64,000 nucleotides of DNA from Marisediminitalea alba. Lineage in GTDB: Bacteria > Pseudomonadota > Gammaproteobacteria > Enterobacterales > Alteromonadaceae. Of the stretch, positions 33,429-43,414 are shown in pieces. The notes below the pieces were generated by a model that saw only the letters and a program-made list of their open reading frames with translations, was not told the DNA's origin and made no database searches. How positions within the stretch are numbered: the stretch's first letter is position 1; each line of letters opens with the position of its first letter. Location of the stretch: the NCBI RefSeq assembly GCF_002993365.1, contig NZ_PVNP01000003.1, positions 62,001-126,000 on the forward strand, given 5' to 3'. Both the position numbers and the translations under genes were made by a program.

Positions 33429-36400
33429 ATGAAGCTAACGACAAATCAGCACACCCCTAAGCAAAAATTAACCTTATTAGGTGCTTCGGTATTGACCTCA
33501 CTTTGTCTGCTCAGCGCTCCGCTGGCAGCACAAGAAGGTGATATAGAAAAAAAGTGGGAAGTGACTAACCCACCGTACCCTTTGCACGATGTTACCATTA
33601 ACACCACCGAAACTACCTGGTCGAGCCTGGACGTAGCGCCTGATGGCGAATACTTCCTGTTCGACATGCTCGGCGACATTTATAAAGCTGACCTCGACGG
33701 CGGCAACGCTACGCCATTAACCCAGGATTTCGCCTGGAATATTCACCCGGCCATCTCGCCCGATGGCAGCAAGATTGCGTTTATCTCAGATCGTGGCGGC
33801 GTGTCGAACGTGTGGGTAATGGATGCCAACGGTGAAAACCTGCGCCAGGTAACCAAAGAGAAAAACAACACTATCCACTCACCTAAATGGAGCCCGGATG
33901 GCGAATATATTGTGGTGACCAAAGGCATTACCTCTACCCGCAGTATCCCGGCCGGCGAAATCTGGATTTATCACCATTTTGGCGGTAGCGGTCTGCCGAT
34001 TAAAGAGCGGGTATCCGGTAAACGTGAGCAAAACAACATTACCGATCCGGTGTTCTCTCACGATGGCAACTATATTTACTATACCCAGAGTACCTCTGGC
34101 GGTTACCGCTTCGACTATAATCGCGATCCGCTGGAAGGCATTTTTGCCATTACCCGCTTTGATCGCACTACCGGTGAAGAAGACCGCGTTATCTCCGGTA
34201 CTGGCGGCGCCGTGGTACCAACCCCTTCACCAGACGGTAAGTACATTGCTTTTCTACGTCGGGTGAAGTACGACACCGCGCTGTTCATTAAAGACCTTGC
34301 CACCGGTGAAGAAACGCTGCTCACCCGCGATATGGAGCGCGATATGCAGGAAGGCTTTGGTGTAGAAGGTTACTATGCCTACTTTGACTGGACACCTGAC
34401 AGCAAAGCGATTGTGTACTGGGCCGGCGGAAAGTTTCATAAGCTCAATGTAAAAGATCAATCGGCAGACACCATCGATATCGCCGTTGAGGCCAAACTGC
34501 AATACGCCGATGCATTGCGTTTTGATGTAGACGTGGCACCGGATACCTTTAACGTAAAAATGATCCGCTGGTCGCAAAAATCGCCGGGCGGTAAATCTGT
34601 GCTGTTTCAGGCGCTGGGCAAACTGTACGTTAAAGATTTAAAAAGTGGCAAAGCGAAACGCCTCACCCGTCAGGATGAGCATGATGAATACTACCCACGC
34701 TATTCTGCCGACGGTAAGCGCATTATCTACACTACCTGGAACGACCAGAAGTTAGGTGATGTTCGCATCGTCTCTGCCCGTGGTGGTAAGGGCAAAGTCA
34801 TAACCCCTGAGCCGGGGCACTACATAGAGCCGGCGTTTTCACCCGATGGCGAGTTAGTGACCTACCGTAAATTTACCGGCGGCTACCTGCTTGACCCGAA
34901 GTATTCGGTAGAGCCAGGCTTATACGTGATGGACCTGGATAAAGGCGAACCGAAAAAGGTCACCAATTCAGGTATGCAGCCCCACTTTGCCGGCGACAAT
35001 GAGCGCCTGTTCTTTACCGAACGCAGTTACGATTCTCCTTACGGCGCCACCCAACTGGCCAGTGTAAACCTGCATGGCGACGACCATCGGGTGCATTTAT
35101 ACGGCGCCGACAAGGTAGCGGAATACCGCCTGTCGCCGGATCGTAAATGGGTTGCATTTGTTCATCAGTTTAATACCTACGTTACGCCATACGTAGACAA
35201 CGGTAAGAAAGTGACAATTGGCCCGAATATGTCTTCTCTGCCGGTGACTCAGCTGTCTGATCGCGCCGGAGAGTACCTCACGTGGGCGCCGGATAGCAGC
35301 AGTGTAGGCTGGTTCCATGGCCCCTACTATTTTGAGCGTAAGCTGGAAGACGCGTTTGCCTTTGCCGGTGGTAAATCGGCCGATGAACTGCCGGATCCGC
35401 TCTCTGAAGGCCTCGATTTGAGCTTCACCGCCACCAGCGACAAGCCCAGCGGTTATAAGGCGCTCGTAGGTGGTACCGTGGTCACCATGCGCGATGCCGA
35501 CAATACCAGGGAAGTTATCGAAGACGGTGTGGTGCTGATCCTGGATAACCGCATTGCCGCGGTAGGTAAGCGCGGCGACGTGGATATCCCCGGCGACGCT
35601 ATGCTTATTGATGCCTCAGGTAAAACCGTTCTGCCCGGGTTAGTGGATACCCACGCCCACGGCGGACAGGGTCGCAGTGAGATCATTCCGCAGCAAAACT
35701 GGATGCAGTATTCTAACCTGTCGTTTGGCGTGACCACCATTCACGATCCGTCTAACGATACCACTGAGATCTTTGCTGCTTCCGAGCTTCAACGTGCAGG
35801 TGAACGCGTCGCACCGCGCATCTATTCTACCGGTACTATTTTGTATGGCGCGGAAGGTATCGGCTATAAGGCACAAATTAACAACTACGACGATGCGTAC
35901 TTCCATGTTCAGCGCCTGAAAGACAGCGGTGCTATTTCGGTGAAAAGCTATAACCAGCCGCGTCGGGATCAGCGTCAGCAAGTACTTTGGGCTGCTAGAA
36001 ATCAGCAAATGATGGTGGTACCGGAAGGCGGTGGTAAGTTCCAGCAAAACCTCACCATGCTGGTTGACGGCCATACCGGCCTTGAGCATTCACTACCCAT
36101 TGCCCGTGGCTACGACGACCTCACCCAGCTATGGAAAGCCACTGATTTTGGTTACACGCCAACCTTTGTGGTGTCTTACGGTGGCCTGATGGGTGAAGAG
36201 TACTGGTACGATCGCACCGAAGTGTGGAATAACGAACGCTTACTGCGTTATGTGCCTTCTACTAGGCTGGATGCCCGTGCCATTCGCCGCCCTACCGCGC
36301 CGGATGATCAGTACAACCATGTGAATGTGGCTGAATACGCTAAAGAGCTGCGCGATAATGGCGTAAGTGTACATATTGGTGCGCATGGTCAGCGTGAAGG

Positions 36401-36779
36401 ATTAGCTGCTCACTGGGAAATGTGGCTGATGAATCAGGGCGGCTTTACGCCGTGGGAAGCTCTGCGTGGTGCCACCATTGATGGCGCAACGCATCTGGGC
36501 ATGGGCAAGGATCTCGGCAGCATTGAGCCGGGTAAACTGGCCGACCTGATGATCACCGACGGCGACGTGCTTAACGACATCCGTCGCAGTGAATATGTCA
36601 CCTACACCGTGATCAACGGCCGCGTGTATGACGTTGCCACGATGAACGAAATGGGCAGCAAGCAAAAGCGCCAGCCGTTCTTCTTTGAAGGTAACAACAA
36701 AGCCTTTATGCCGCAGCAAACGGCGACAGAAGTGGAGGCCAAGGCGCACCAGTATCACTGGAAGCATACCAACCACTAA
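33429..36779 (+). CDS. Secreted amidohydrolase with N-terminal TolB-like beta-propeller
   Basis: A very large (1116-residue) exported enzyme. The signal peptide is about 1-34 (SVLTSLCLLSAPLAAQ). A TolB/WD40-like propeller spans about 45-690 with repeated S-P-D-G-x-x-I blades (AISPDGSKIAFISDRGG, KWSPDGEYIVVT, AFSPDGELVTYR). An amidohydrolase-superfamily TIM barrel spans about 700-1085, with VLPGLVDTHAHGG (HxH metal ligands) near 738 and ATIDGATHLGMGKDLGSIEP, PGKLADLMI near the end. The substrate is unknown; a cyclic amide or dipeptide is the common expectation for this family. A terminator follows. Confidence 0.9.
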   Translation: MKLTTNQHTPKQKLTLLGASVLTSLCLLSAPLAAQEGDIEKKWEVTNPPYPLHDVTINTTETTWSSLDVAPDGEYFLFDMLGDIYKADLDGGNATPLTQDFAWNIHPAISPDGSKIAFISDRGGVSNVWVMDANGENLRQVTKEKNNTIHSPKWSPDGEYIVVTKGITSTRSIPAGEIWIYHHFGGSGLPIKERVSGKREQNNITDPVFSHDGNYIYYTQSTSGGYRFDYNRDPLEGIFAITRFDRTTGEEDRVISGTGGAVVPTPSPDGKYIAFLRRVKYDTALFIKDLATGEETLLTRDMERDMQEGFGVEGYYAYFDWTPDSKAIVYWAGGKFHKLNVKDQSADTIDIAVEAKLQYADALRFDVDVAPDTFNVKMIRWSQKSPGGKSVLFQALGKLYVKDLKSGKAKRLTRQDEHDEYYPRYSADGKRIIYTTWNDQKLGDVRIVSARGGKGKVITPEPGHYIEPAFSPDGELVTYRKFTGGYLLDPKYSVEPGLYVMDLDKGEPKKVTNSGMQPHFAGDNERLFFTERSYDSPYGATQLASVNLHGDDHRVHLYGADKVAEYRLSPDRKWVAFVHQFNTYVTPYVDNGKKVTIGPNMSSLPVTQLSDRAGEYLTWAPDSSSVGWFHGPYYFERKLEDAFAFAGGKSADELPDPLSEGLDLSFTATSDKPSGYKALVGGTVVTMRDADNTREVIEDGVVLILDNRIAAVGKRGDVDIPGDAMLIDASGKTVLPGLVDTHAHGGQGRSEIIPQQNWMQYSNLSFGVTTIHDPSNDTTEIFAASELQRAGERVAPRIYSTGTILYGAEGIGYKAQINNYDDAYFHVQRLKDSGAISVKSYNQPRRDQRQQVLWAARNQQMMVVPEGGGKFQQNLTMLVDGHTGLEHSLPIARGYDDLTQLWKATDFGYTPTFVVSYGGLMGEEYWYDRTEVWNNERLLRYVPSTRLDARAIRRPTAPDDQYNHVNVAEYAKELRDNGVSVHIGAHGQREGLAAHWEMWLMNQGGFTPWEALRGATIDGATHLGMGKDLGSIEPGKLADLMITDGDVLNDIRRSEYVTYTVINGRVYDVATMNEMGSKQKRQPFFFEGNNKAFMPQQTATEVEAKAHQYHWKHTNH

Positions 36780-36783
36780 ACGC

Positions 36784-36813
36784 AAAAGCCGGAACCTATG
36801 TTCCGGCTTTTTT
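36784..36813 (+). terminator. Intrinsic terminator, probably bidirectional
   Basis: AAGCCGGAAC (36786-36795) pairs perfectly with GTTCCGGCTT (36800-36809) around a 4-nt loop. T-rich flanks lie on both strands. It serves the amidohydrolase gene and may also stop gloA transcription. Confidence 0.88.
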
Positions 36814-36840
36814 ATACTGCCTTGATACTTCTATTGCGCG

Positions 36841-37374
36841 TTAGCTTCCTAAATTCGCTACACGTTGTGCATCAAAAATCTCAATCCAGTATCCGTCGGG
36901 GTCTTTGATAAAGGCAATATTATTCATACTGCCATCTTCCAGGCGTTTCTGAAATTCAACGCCGAGTTCGTCAAAGCGCTTACACGCCCCTTGCAGATCC
37001 GGCACATGAAAACCAATATGGCCAAAGCCGCGGGGATCGCTGTTACCGTTGTGATAGCTCGTGGTGTCGGCGCTGTCGTCCCAATTGTGGGTGAGCTCCA
37101 GCATGGCCGGACGGCCAAATGTTTGAGCCGTGCGCTTAGCTTCATCGTCGCTGATGTCAGAAAAATCCTCGCCGGTAGTGAGAAAATATAAACTGAACTT
37201 CATTTCCGGGAAGTCGAGCTTGCGCAATAAGGTCATGCCCATTACACGGGTATAAAAATCCAACGAACGGACCGGATCGGCTATCCGTAACATAGTCTGG
37301 TTAAATACAAAGCCGTCGGTGGCCGGGTCTTTTTGTTCACACAAGCCTTCGGCTTGTTCAAAGTGGCGAGACAT
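36841..37374 (-). CDS. gloA: Lactoylglutathione lyase (glyoxalase I)
   Basis: Converts the hemithioacetal of methylglyoxal and glutathione into S-lactoylglutathione. The product is 177 residues, the longer form found in many proteobacteria and eukaryotes. VOC-fold pattern: [20 protein letters not shown] (~28), MLELTHNWD (Glu ligand ~94), [11 protein letters not shown] (His ligand ~118) and [11 protein letters not shown] (Glu ligand ~166). The complete metal set is present. Monocistronic. Confidence 0.94.
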   Translation of the reverse strand: MSRHFEQAEGLCEQKDPATDGFVFNQTMLRIADPVRSLDFYTRVMGMTLLRKLDFPEMKFSLYFLTTGEDFSDISDDEAKRTAQTFGRPAMLELTHNWDDSADTTSYHNGNSDPRGFGHIGFHVPDLQGACKRFDELGVEFQKRLEDGSMNNIAFIKDPDGYWIEIFDAQRVANLGS

Positions 37375-37469
37375 ACGTTGCCCTCATCTGATTTTAAATT
37401 GATGTATAAAACTGGGGACTAAACACAGTTTCACAATCCCACTGGCCGCGCGATTATGCCACTTCGCAG

Positions 37470-38039
37470 CTAGTTTGCGCGGTTAGCAGGAAAAGACTCC
37501 AGCAGTGTTTCTACCAGCGTGGTTAAGGCCTGTTGCACGGTAATGCTATCGCTGGCCTCTAACTCTGCGCTGCCCGCAGCGCTGTAGATAAACTCACCGT
37601 TCTGCACCACCTCAATTTGCAGATTCTGGTATTCGGTAACCTGCTCGCCTACTGGCACACTAAAAATGCTTCCCAGTGAAATACCGCCAGAGCGGCCAAA
37701 TACACCGGTGCCAAGCCCGATACTGACCGACGAGCCCCCCTCTTCCACCCGGCTGGAAGGGAAAAAGCCGACTTTGATATCAGCATCTTCTTCGCCCGCT
37801 GCGGTGAGCCCTTTGCCTTGCAACACGGTAATAATGGTCGACGCCATATGCTGCTCCAGGGTAGGGTTAACTGAGTTGAGCGGTGGCTGAACATAAAAGG
37901 TTTTCAGCGCGGCGAAGTTAGTCTCGTCGCGCATTTTGATTTGTGGTTTATTGCTGGCACAGCCGGCTAGCCAGGCGCAAAATAAAAACACCAGCACTAC
38001 GCGGTAAGGGAAAGACGTGCCTGCCTTATTGTTATTCAT
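37470..38039 (-). CDS. DUF4136 lipoprotein
   Basis: A 189-residue predicted outer-membrane or periplasmic lipoprotein. A signal sequence with lipobox LAGC (Cys near residue 28) is followed by Ala-Ser, which favours outer-membrane sorting. The DUF4136 pattern is recognisable: FAALKTFYVQPP, QHMASTIITVLQGKGL, DADIKVGFF. Function unknown; DUF4136 proteins are common lipoproteins. Start: ATG 38039; an in-frame ATG four codons upstream is less likely. Confidence 0.82.
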   Translation of the reverse strand: MNNNKAGTSFPYRVVLVFLFCAWLAGCASNKPQIKMRDETNFAALKTFYVQPPLNSVNPTLEQHMASTIITVLQGKGLTAAGEEDADIKVGFFPSSRVEEGGSSVSIGLGTGVFGRSGGISLGSIFSVPVGEQVTEYQNLQIEVVQNGEFIYSAAGSAELEASDSITVQQALTTLVETLLESFPANRAN

Positions 38040-38157
38040 CGTGATAACCATTGAGTTGAGTTACCTTTTTAACGCCGAAGACAGGGTGTTCGGATCGTTT
38101 TAGCCGGGAAATAAGGCCAACCAGGAGGACAAGCCCTCCTGCTCAGAACCCGATATA

Positions 38158-39702
38158 TTACCGGTTACGGCCATACTGTTCATGGGAAGACACCCAGTCG
38201 GAACTGGAGATGGCCGAGGCCAGTGAAATTTCACCCGCCAGCGCCACCGCGCCAACGATTTCGGCAAACTTATACACATTACCCCGGCCATAACAACCCA
38301 ATAGTTCCAGACACTCACGCTGAGTACCAATACCGGTACCGCCACCATAAGTCGCCACAATGAGCGACGGAATAGTCAGGGAGATATATAAATCGCCTTC
38401 CTCGGTCAGCTCAGAATACATGATACCAGCGGAGGACTCCGACACGTTGGCCACGTCCTGCCCGGTAGCAATAAACATCGCGGTAATGCCATTAGGCGAG
38501 TGTAAGCCAGTATTATTGACGCCGGATAAAAAGGAGCCGACGCCCGCTACCCGGCCGTGATAATCAATCTGTTTAGGATCCACCCGCATTACCGACAACA
38601 AATGCTCGCGCTTAATGGTCGCTTCGGCAATCACCCGTTTACCCCGGGTACGCATAATATTAATTTGCGACGCTTTTTTATCGGTGGCGAAGTTGGACTC
38701 CAGATAAAAGTTTTCGATGCCTTCGTAGTGGTCGAGGATCCAGCCACAGGCAGCAAATGTAGCGCGCCCCACCATGTTCTGCCCTGCTGCATCGCCGGTA
38801 CGGTAATTGAAGCGCAAAAAGGCAAACTTGGTAGACAGGAAACTGTCAATATAAGTAAGCTTGGCGATGGATGAGGTGGCTTCTGCTTCCTCGCGAATTT
38901 TGTCGATATTTTCGTTTACCCAGGCCACAAAATCCCGCGCGCCGCGAGCATCAGAAAACACAAACACCGGCGCGCGCTGCATGGCATCATCCACCACGGT
39001 GGATTTGATCCCGCCACTCATATTAAGCAGTTTCATCCCGCGATTATACGAGGCCACCAGCGTGCCTTCGGTAGTGGCCATTGGGATCAGAAAATCGCCT
39101 TTGGCATGCTCGCCGTCGATAGTGACCGGCCCCGCCACGCCAACTGGCACCTGCGCCACACCAATGAAGTGCTCGATATTGCCGCGCAGGGTATTAGGAT
39201 CAATGGAGTACTGGCCAACATGGTGAATATTAGCGCCGGAGAAGTTTTCAAAGAACTTCTGGCGTTTTTCGATAATCCCCGGAGAGTAATCATCATGCGG
39301 ATCGCGGGGAATATGCCCCTCAGCCAGATTCGGCGCCGATACGTTATCTTCCACGCTGAATTTCAGTTTGCCGAAAGGTGAGGCCCGGAACACCAGTTCG
39401 ATAGTCTGTTTTTCCGGGCTCACTGGCAGGGTTTTATTTAAGTAAACCGTAATGGCCTGCTTAAGCTCAAAAGGTACTTCACCGCTTTCATTCAGCTCTG
39501 TCATCGACATAATTTGCTCAGGGCCAACCTGCAGCGTGACATTTTCAGGCGCAATAACTTCCCCGTTTATGGCAATACTGTCTACCTGTTTGAGCACGGC
39601 ATCTTTGAGCCGGTTTTTAAGCATAAACTGCAAACCATCTTCAGTTTGCGTCAGGCTCCCATGGGTGTACAACTGACGGAGCAAAATACTGGGTATAAAC
39701 AT
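38158..39702 (-). CDS. Hydroxymethylglutaryl-CoA reductase, class I
   Basis: Reduces HMG-CoA to mevalonate with NADPH. The product is 514 residues. A poorly conserved N-terminal 100 residues precede the catalytic domain. Motifs are VPVGVAGPVTIDGE, ATTEGTLVASYNRG (catalytic Glu), NYRTGDAAGQNM (DAMGxNM equivalent), ATDKKASQIN (catalytic Lys), IATGQDVANVSE (catalytic Asp), GGGTGIGTQRECL and the terminal SHEQYGRNR (catalytic His). All catalytic residues are present. Other mevalonate-pathway genes are not in the window. Class I HMGR is mainly archaeal/eukaryotic and is known in a few Vibrio-like bacteria, so lateral origin is plausible. Start: ATG 39702. Confidence 0.92.
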   Translation of the reverse strand: MFIPSILLRQLYTHGSLTQTEDGLQFMLKNRLKDAVLKQVDSIAINGEVIAPENVTLQVGPEQIMSMTELNESGEVPFELKQAITVYLNKTLPVSPEKQTIELVFRASPFGKLKFSVEDNVSAPNLAEGHIPRDPHDDYSPGIIEKRQKFFENFSGANIHHVGQYSIDPNTLRGNIEHFIGVAQVPVGVAGPVTIDGEHAKGDFLIPMATTEGTLVASYNRGMKLLNMSGGIKSTVVDDAMQRAPVFVFSDARGARDFVAWVNENIDKIREEAEATSSIAKLTYIDSFLSTKFAFLRFNYRTGDAAGQNMVGRATFAACGWILDHYEGIENFYLESNFATDKKASQINIMRTRGKRVIAEATIKREHLLSVMRVDPKQIDYHGRVAGVGSFLSGVNNTGLHSPNGITAMFIATGQDVANVSESSAGIMYSELTEEGDLYISLTIPSLIVATYGGGTGIGTQRECLELLGCYGRGNVYKFAEIVGAVALAGEISLASAISSSDWVSSHEQYGRNR

Positions 39703-39912
39703 AACTACGGCTTCCTTGGCAAAACATACATCAAGTGTAGAGCTTTCTTTGCTAACCACAATATATTAACAATCTGCATTAGGAAAGCCGCCGTCAGCAT
39801 ACCTTTGACCTGCAACAACTGTCAGACCAGTGTTGCAATGGCTGGCACAAATGAGACATACACCTGCATTTTGAGACATCAGACGACCATCGTCCCCTCA
39901 AAAAGCCCACCG

Positions 39913-39948
39913 GGCCTGACCTTCACCATAAATAAGGGTTCTCAGGCA
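39913..39948 (+). other. Stem-loop before the peptide-export operon
   Basis: GCCTGA (39913-39918 by eye) pairs with TCAGGC (39943-39948) across a 24-nt loop, about 40 nt before the export operon. The 284-nt gap between the divergent HMG-CoA reductase and export genes contains no convincing ORF, including none with a double-glycine leader. Confidence 0.3.
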
Positions 39949-39986
39949 TAAGGTTGAATCATCAACCCACAGCAGGAATGGACGCC

Positions 39987-41246
39987 ATGCAAAGCCAAAC
40001 ATTATTTCGCCACCAGGCCGTCGTTTCACAGCAGCAAAAAATCGATGGAGCAATATTACTCAGGCCAAGACTACCCACTCTTATGATTACCGTGCTGCTG
40101 TGTAGCTGGTTAATTGGTGTTATAAGCTGGCTGTTGGCGGGACGCTACACTTATACCCAAACCGTAACAGGCTGGCTGGAACCCACCCGCGGTATTACCC
40201 CGGTATACGGACCGGCATCAGGCGCTATTGTTAGCGAAGTGCTGGTTAGCGAAAACACACAGGTGCAAAAAGGTGCACCACTTATCAGGCTGACCCGGGA
40301 CGCAATTTTACATAACGGCCAGAGTATCAACGACACGCTGATTAAGGAGCTCGACACGCAGATTGAACGTCTGCAAAGCCAATACAGGCTTACCCAGAAA
40401 GGTTTTACAACCCAACAGCAACGCCTGACTAAAGCGGCCCAACGACTCACTGAGGATCGCTCACGCCTCGCCGCCATGCGCGTTTTGCTGGATGACAAAA
40501 TGGCCTTACTGGATAAGCAAATTCAGTCGTTCACCGAACTCACTCATCAGGGATTTTCCAGCCGCCAACAATTACAAACCTTAGAAACCCAACGAATCGA
40601 CGAAACCTATCAGCGTCAGAATCTTGAGCGCGAATGGATAGCCACCTTACAAGCCATTGAAGACAACCAGTTTGCCCTCAGCGAAGCAGAACACGCCCAT
40701 CAGTTACAACTGCTGAATATTGAAAATCAAATCAGTGAACTGCAAAAAAGTCTCGATCAGCAATACAGTCAGCAGGAAGTCATTATTACCGCGTCCACAA
40801 ACGGCCGGGTAACCAACCTCAATGCAAAGCCAGGCCAGCTAGCCCAGAGCAATGTGCCGCTGCTTTCGCTGATGCCATTTAACGCCGAGGTCTCTGCACA
40901 ATTGTTAATCCCGGTCGCCGCGGCGGGCCAGATCTCCCCGGGCCAATCGATCAGTTTACGCTACGATGCCTTTCCGCATACCCAGTTTGGCACCTATGAA
41001 GCCACCATCGATTCGGTATCTGCTCACCTGCTACTGCCACAGGAGGTCGCACAAAAACCGTTGGCAATAAACACCCCGGTGTACCTGGCAAAAGCAACTC
41101 TGCAAGCCACCAGCATTGAACATTTTAATCAACGCATTGCCCTGCGAGCCGGCATGACCTTTGCCGCAGAAATAGCCATTCGCGAGCGCAATCTGATGCA
41201 ATGGTTATTTGAACCACTCTATGAACTGCATGGAGGTGTGTTATGA
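39987..41246 (+). CDS. HlyD-family membrane fusion protein of a peptide exporter
   Basis: The periplasmic adaptor that links an inner-membrane ABC exporter to an outer-membrane channel. The product is about 419 residues. A short cytoplasmic arm and one transmembrane helix (about 35-57, MITVLLCSWLIGVISWLLAG) precede a lipoyl/barrel half (~60-100), a long helical hairpin (about 115-250) and the second lipoyl/barrel half (ASTNGRVTNLNAKPGQLAQ). Starts at 39978 or 39987 are possible; AGGA abuts the first and is 9 nt from the second, which I choose. The stop overlaps the ABC gene start (ATGA), so they are coupled. Confidence 0.88.
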   Translation: MQSQTLFRHQAVVSQQQKIDGAILLRPRLPTLMITVLLCSWLIGVISWLLAGRYTYTQTVTGWLEPTRGITPVYGPASGAIVSEVLVSENTQVQKGAPLIRLTRDAILHNGQSINDTLIKELDTQIERLQSQYRLTQKGFTTQQQRLTKAAQRLTEDRSRLAAMRVLLDDKMALLDKQIQSFTELTHQGFSSRQQLQTLETQRIDETYQRQNLEREWIATLQAIEDNQFALSEAEHAHQLQLLNIENQISELQKSLDQQYSQQEVIITASTNGRVTNLNAKPGQLAQSNVPLLSLMPFNAEVSAQLLIPVAAAGQISPGQSISLRYDAFPHTQFGTYEATIDSVSAHLLLPQEVAQKPLAINTPVYLAKATLQATSIEHFNQRIALRAGMTFAAEIAIRERNLMQWLFEPLYELHGGVL

Positions 41247-43414
41247 GCACCGCCACACTGTTCAAACTGCCCTTGCAGCTCGGCTGGCGCCGTTCGACGC
41301 CACAAATATTACAAGCCGAAAACGCCGAATGCGGACTGGCCTGTATCGCCATGGTAGCCGGCTATCACGGGCTCAATGTAGACCTGGCCAGGCTACGCAG
41401 CTTACGCGCCTTCAGCCAGCAGGGCGCTAACCTTAAACAGCTGATTGATTTCGCCCACTCACTCAACCTCAACAGCCGGGCGCTAAAGCTTGAGCCGGAG
41501 GATATGAACGAGCTACAGCTCCCCTGCATTTTGCACTGGAACATGCAGCACTTCGTTGTGTTAACCAGAGTGACAAGCAAAGGCATTGAGATTCAGGATC
41601 CGGCATGTGGCAAACGCCGTCTTAGCTGGCAACAGGTTAGTGATGCCTTTACCGGTATTGCCCTGGAGCTTCAGCCTGGCAGTGACTTCACGCCTCAAAA
41701 CCTGCGCCAGCCATTAAAGCTCAGCCAGTTATGGCAGCGTATCGTAGGTATCAAGCGCTCCTTACTGGTGTTGTTTATTTTGTCTTTGCTGCTGCAATGT
41801 TTTGCGCTGGCATCGCCCTATTATATGCAACTGGTTATCGACTCAGTGATAGTCAATAACGATGCTTCGCTGCTCAATGTGCTGTTTCTCGGCTTCTTTC
41901 TGCTAATTGTTGTGGAAGCGATCACCAATCTTACCCGCCAGACTGCCGGCATTGCTATGTCTGGGCACCTCGCCCAGCAACTCTCGGTAAATGTCTTTAC
42001 TCATTTGATCCGGCTGCCATTCAGTTACTTTTCCCAGCGCCATATCGGTGACATGGTGGCTCGTTTTGGTAGCTTGCAGGAAGTCAGACGCTTTATCAGT
42101 CAGGGTATTGTCGCGCTCATTTTAGACACGCTAATCATGCTGTGCACACTGATTTTAATGGCGTTATACAGCCTGAAACTAATGCTGGTGGTAGTAGGCA
42201 TTGCGGGGTTTTTTCTTGCCCTACGGTTAATTTTGCTAGGCCCGGTGCAGCGCTTACAACAAGAAAGAATTGCCTGTGCCGCGAAGGAAAACAGCCACTT
42301 TATAGAAACGCTGAGGGGCATTCAGTCAATCAGAATGCTTAAGCTCGAGTCGTTCCGGTTACATGGCTGGCAGCATTTACTTACCGATACCCTGAACCGT
42401 GATATTCGTTTGCGCCGCTGGGAAATGGGATTTAGCATCGTGCATCTGCTCCTGTTTGGTATTGAAAATCTGCTGGTGGTTTATCTGGCTGCTACGCTGG
42501 TGATGGAGCAGGCTTTTACCGTTGGCATGCTGTACGCATTTACCAGCTACAAGAACCGCTTTAATTCAGCCATCAATGGTTTGCTCGAGCAATTACTTCA
42601 GTGGCGCTTATTGCGGGTGCACCTCGACAGGCTGGCGGATATTGTCCAAACGCCGGTGGACTTTGCCTCATTGGCGCCAACGTCTTGTTGTCCACCGGCC
42701 CATTTACCGGTAGCACACAAGCTAACGATTGAGGATGTAAGTTTTGCCTATCAGGGTCAACCGCCGCTGTTTGAAAAATTAAATCTAGAAGTGTTACCGG
42801 GCCGGATGATAGTAATCACCGGTGTAAGCGGCAGTGGCAAATCCAGCCTGGCTAAATGCCTTACCGGCTTATTTCCGGCCACTTCAGGTCAGATCCTGAT
42901 TGACGATAAGCCACTCAACAGCCGTGATCCTGGCCAGCGGATCAGCGCTGTGATGCAGGATGATGTATGTCTGTCCGGCACCGTTATCGACAATGTCAGT
43001 GGTTTTCAGCAACACATTGACATGCCGCGGTTAATAGAATGCTGTCAACTGGCCAACCTGCACGACACCATCACCAGGCTGCCCATGCAGTATTACACTC
43101 TGCTCCAGGAAGGTGGCACCAATTTTAGCGGCGGCCAGCGCCAGCGCTTGTTTCTCGCCCGGGCGTTATATCAGCGTCCGGCTCTGTTGCTACTCGATGA
43201 AGCCAGCAGCCACCTCGATGCCAACAGTGAAAAGCTTATCAATCAACATCTTTCCCGGTTACCCATGACCCGGGTGGTTATTGCCCATCGGCGCGAAACC
43301 ATTCAAATGGCCCATCAGCGGTATCACCTGGCAGGCGGCCAGCTGACGGAAGTAGCCATCAATTATACGCCTGATTTACCAACCCCCACTCAACAAGGAG
43401 AGCATCATGTTTGA
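41243..43414 (+). CDS. C39 peptidase-containing ABC transporter (bacteriocin/peptide exporter)
   Basis: A 723-residue inner-membrane exporter that cuts a leader peptide, normally after a double glycine, and exports the cargo. The N-terminal C39 peptidase (about 15-145) has the Cys in QAENAECGLACIAMVAGYHG, the His in MQHFVVL and the Asp in IQDPACG, so all catalytic residues are present. The transmembrane domain spans about 165-450 with about six helices. The ATPase spans about 490-710 with GVSGSGKSS (Walker A), NFSGGQRQR (signature), LLLLDEASSHLD (Walker B) and VIAHR (H-loop). CvaB/LagD-like. No precursor gene is evident nearby. It overlaps the next gene by 8 nt. Confidence 0.93.
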   Translation: MSTATLFKLPLQLGWRRSTPQILQAENAECGLACIAMVAGYHGLNVDLARLRSLRAFSQQGANLKQLIDFAHSLNLNSRALKLEPEDMNELQLPCILHWNMQHFVVLTRVTSKGIEIQDPACGKRRLSWQQVSDAFTGIALELQPGSDFTPQNLRQPLKLSQLWQRIVGIKRSLLVLFILSLLLQCFALASPYYMQLVIDSVIVNNDASLLNVLFLGFFLLIVVEAITNLTRQTAGIAMSGHLAQQLSVNVFTHLIRLPFSYFSQRHIGDMVARFGSLQEVRRFISQGIVALILDTLIMLCTLILMALYSLKLMLVVVGIAGFFLALRLILLGPVQRLQQERIACAAKENSHFIETLRGIQSIRMLKLESFRLHGWQHLLTDTLNRDIRLRRWEMGFSIVHLLLFGIENLLVVYLAATLVMEQAFTVGMLYAFTSYKNRFNSAINGLLEQLLQWRLLRVHLDRLADIVQTPVDFASLAPTSCCPPAHLPVAHKLTIEDVSFAYQGQPPLFEKLNLEVLPGRMIVITGVSGSGKSSLAKCLTGLFPATSGQILIDDKPLNSRDPGQRISAVMQDDVCLSGTVIDNVSGFQQHIDMPRLIECCQLANLHDTITRLPMQYYTLLQEGGTNFSGGQRQRLFLARALYQRPALLLLDEASSHLDANSEKLINQHLSRLPMTRVVIAHRRETIQMAHQRYHLAGGQLTEVAINYTPDLPTPTQQGEHHV

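Noticed and set aside
39703-39986. Hidden precursor gene for the C39 exporter
   Set aside because: I read both strands for a short ORF with a Gly-Gly leader and a ribosome binding site and found none.
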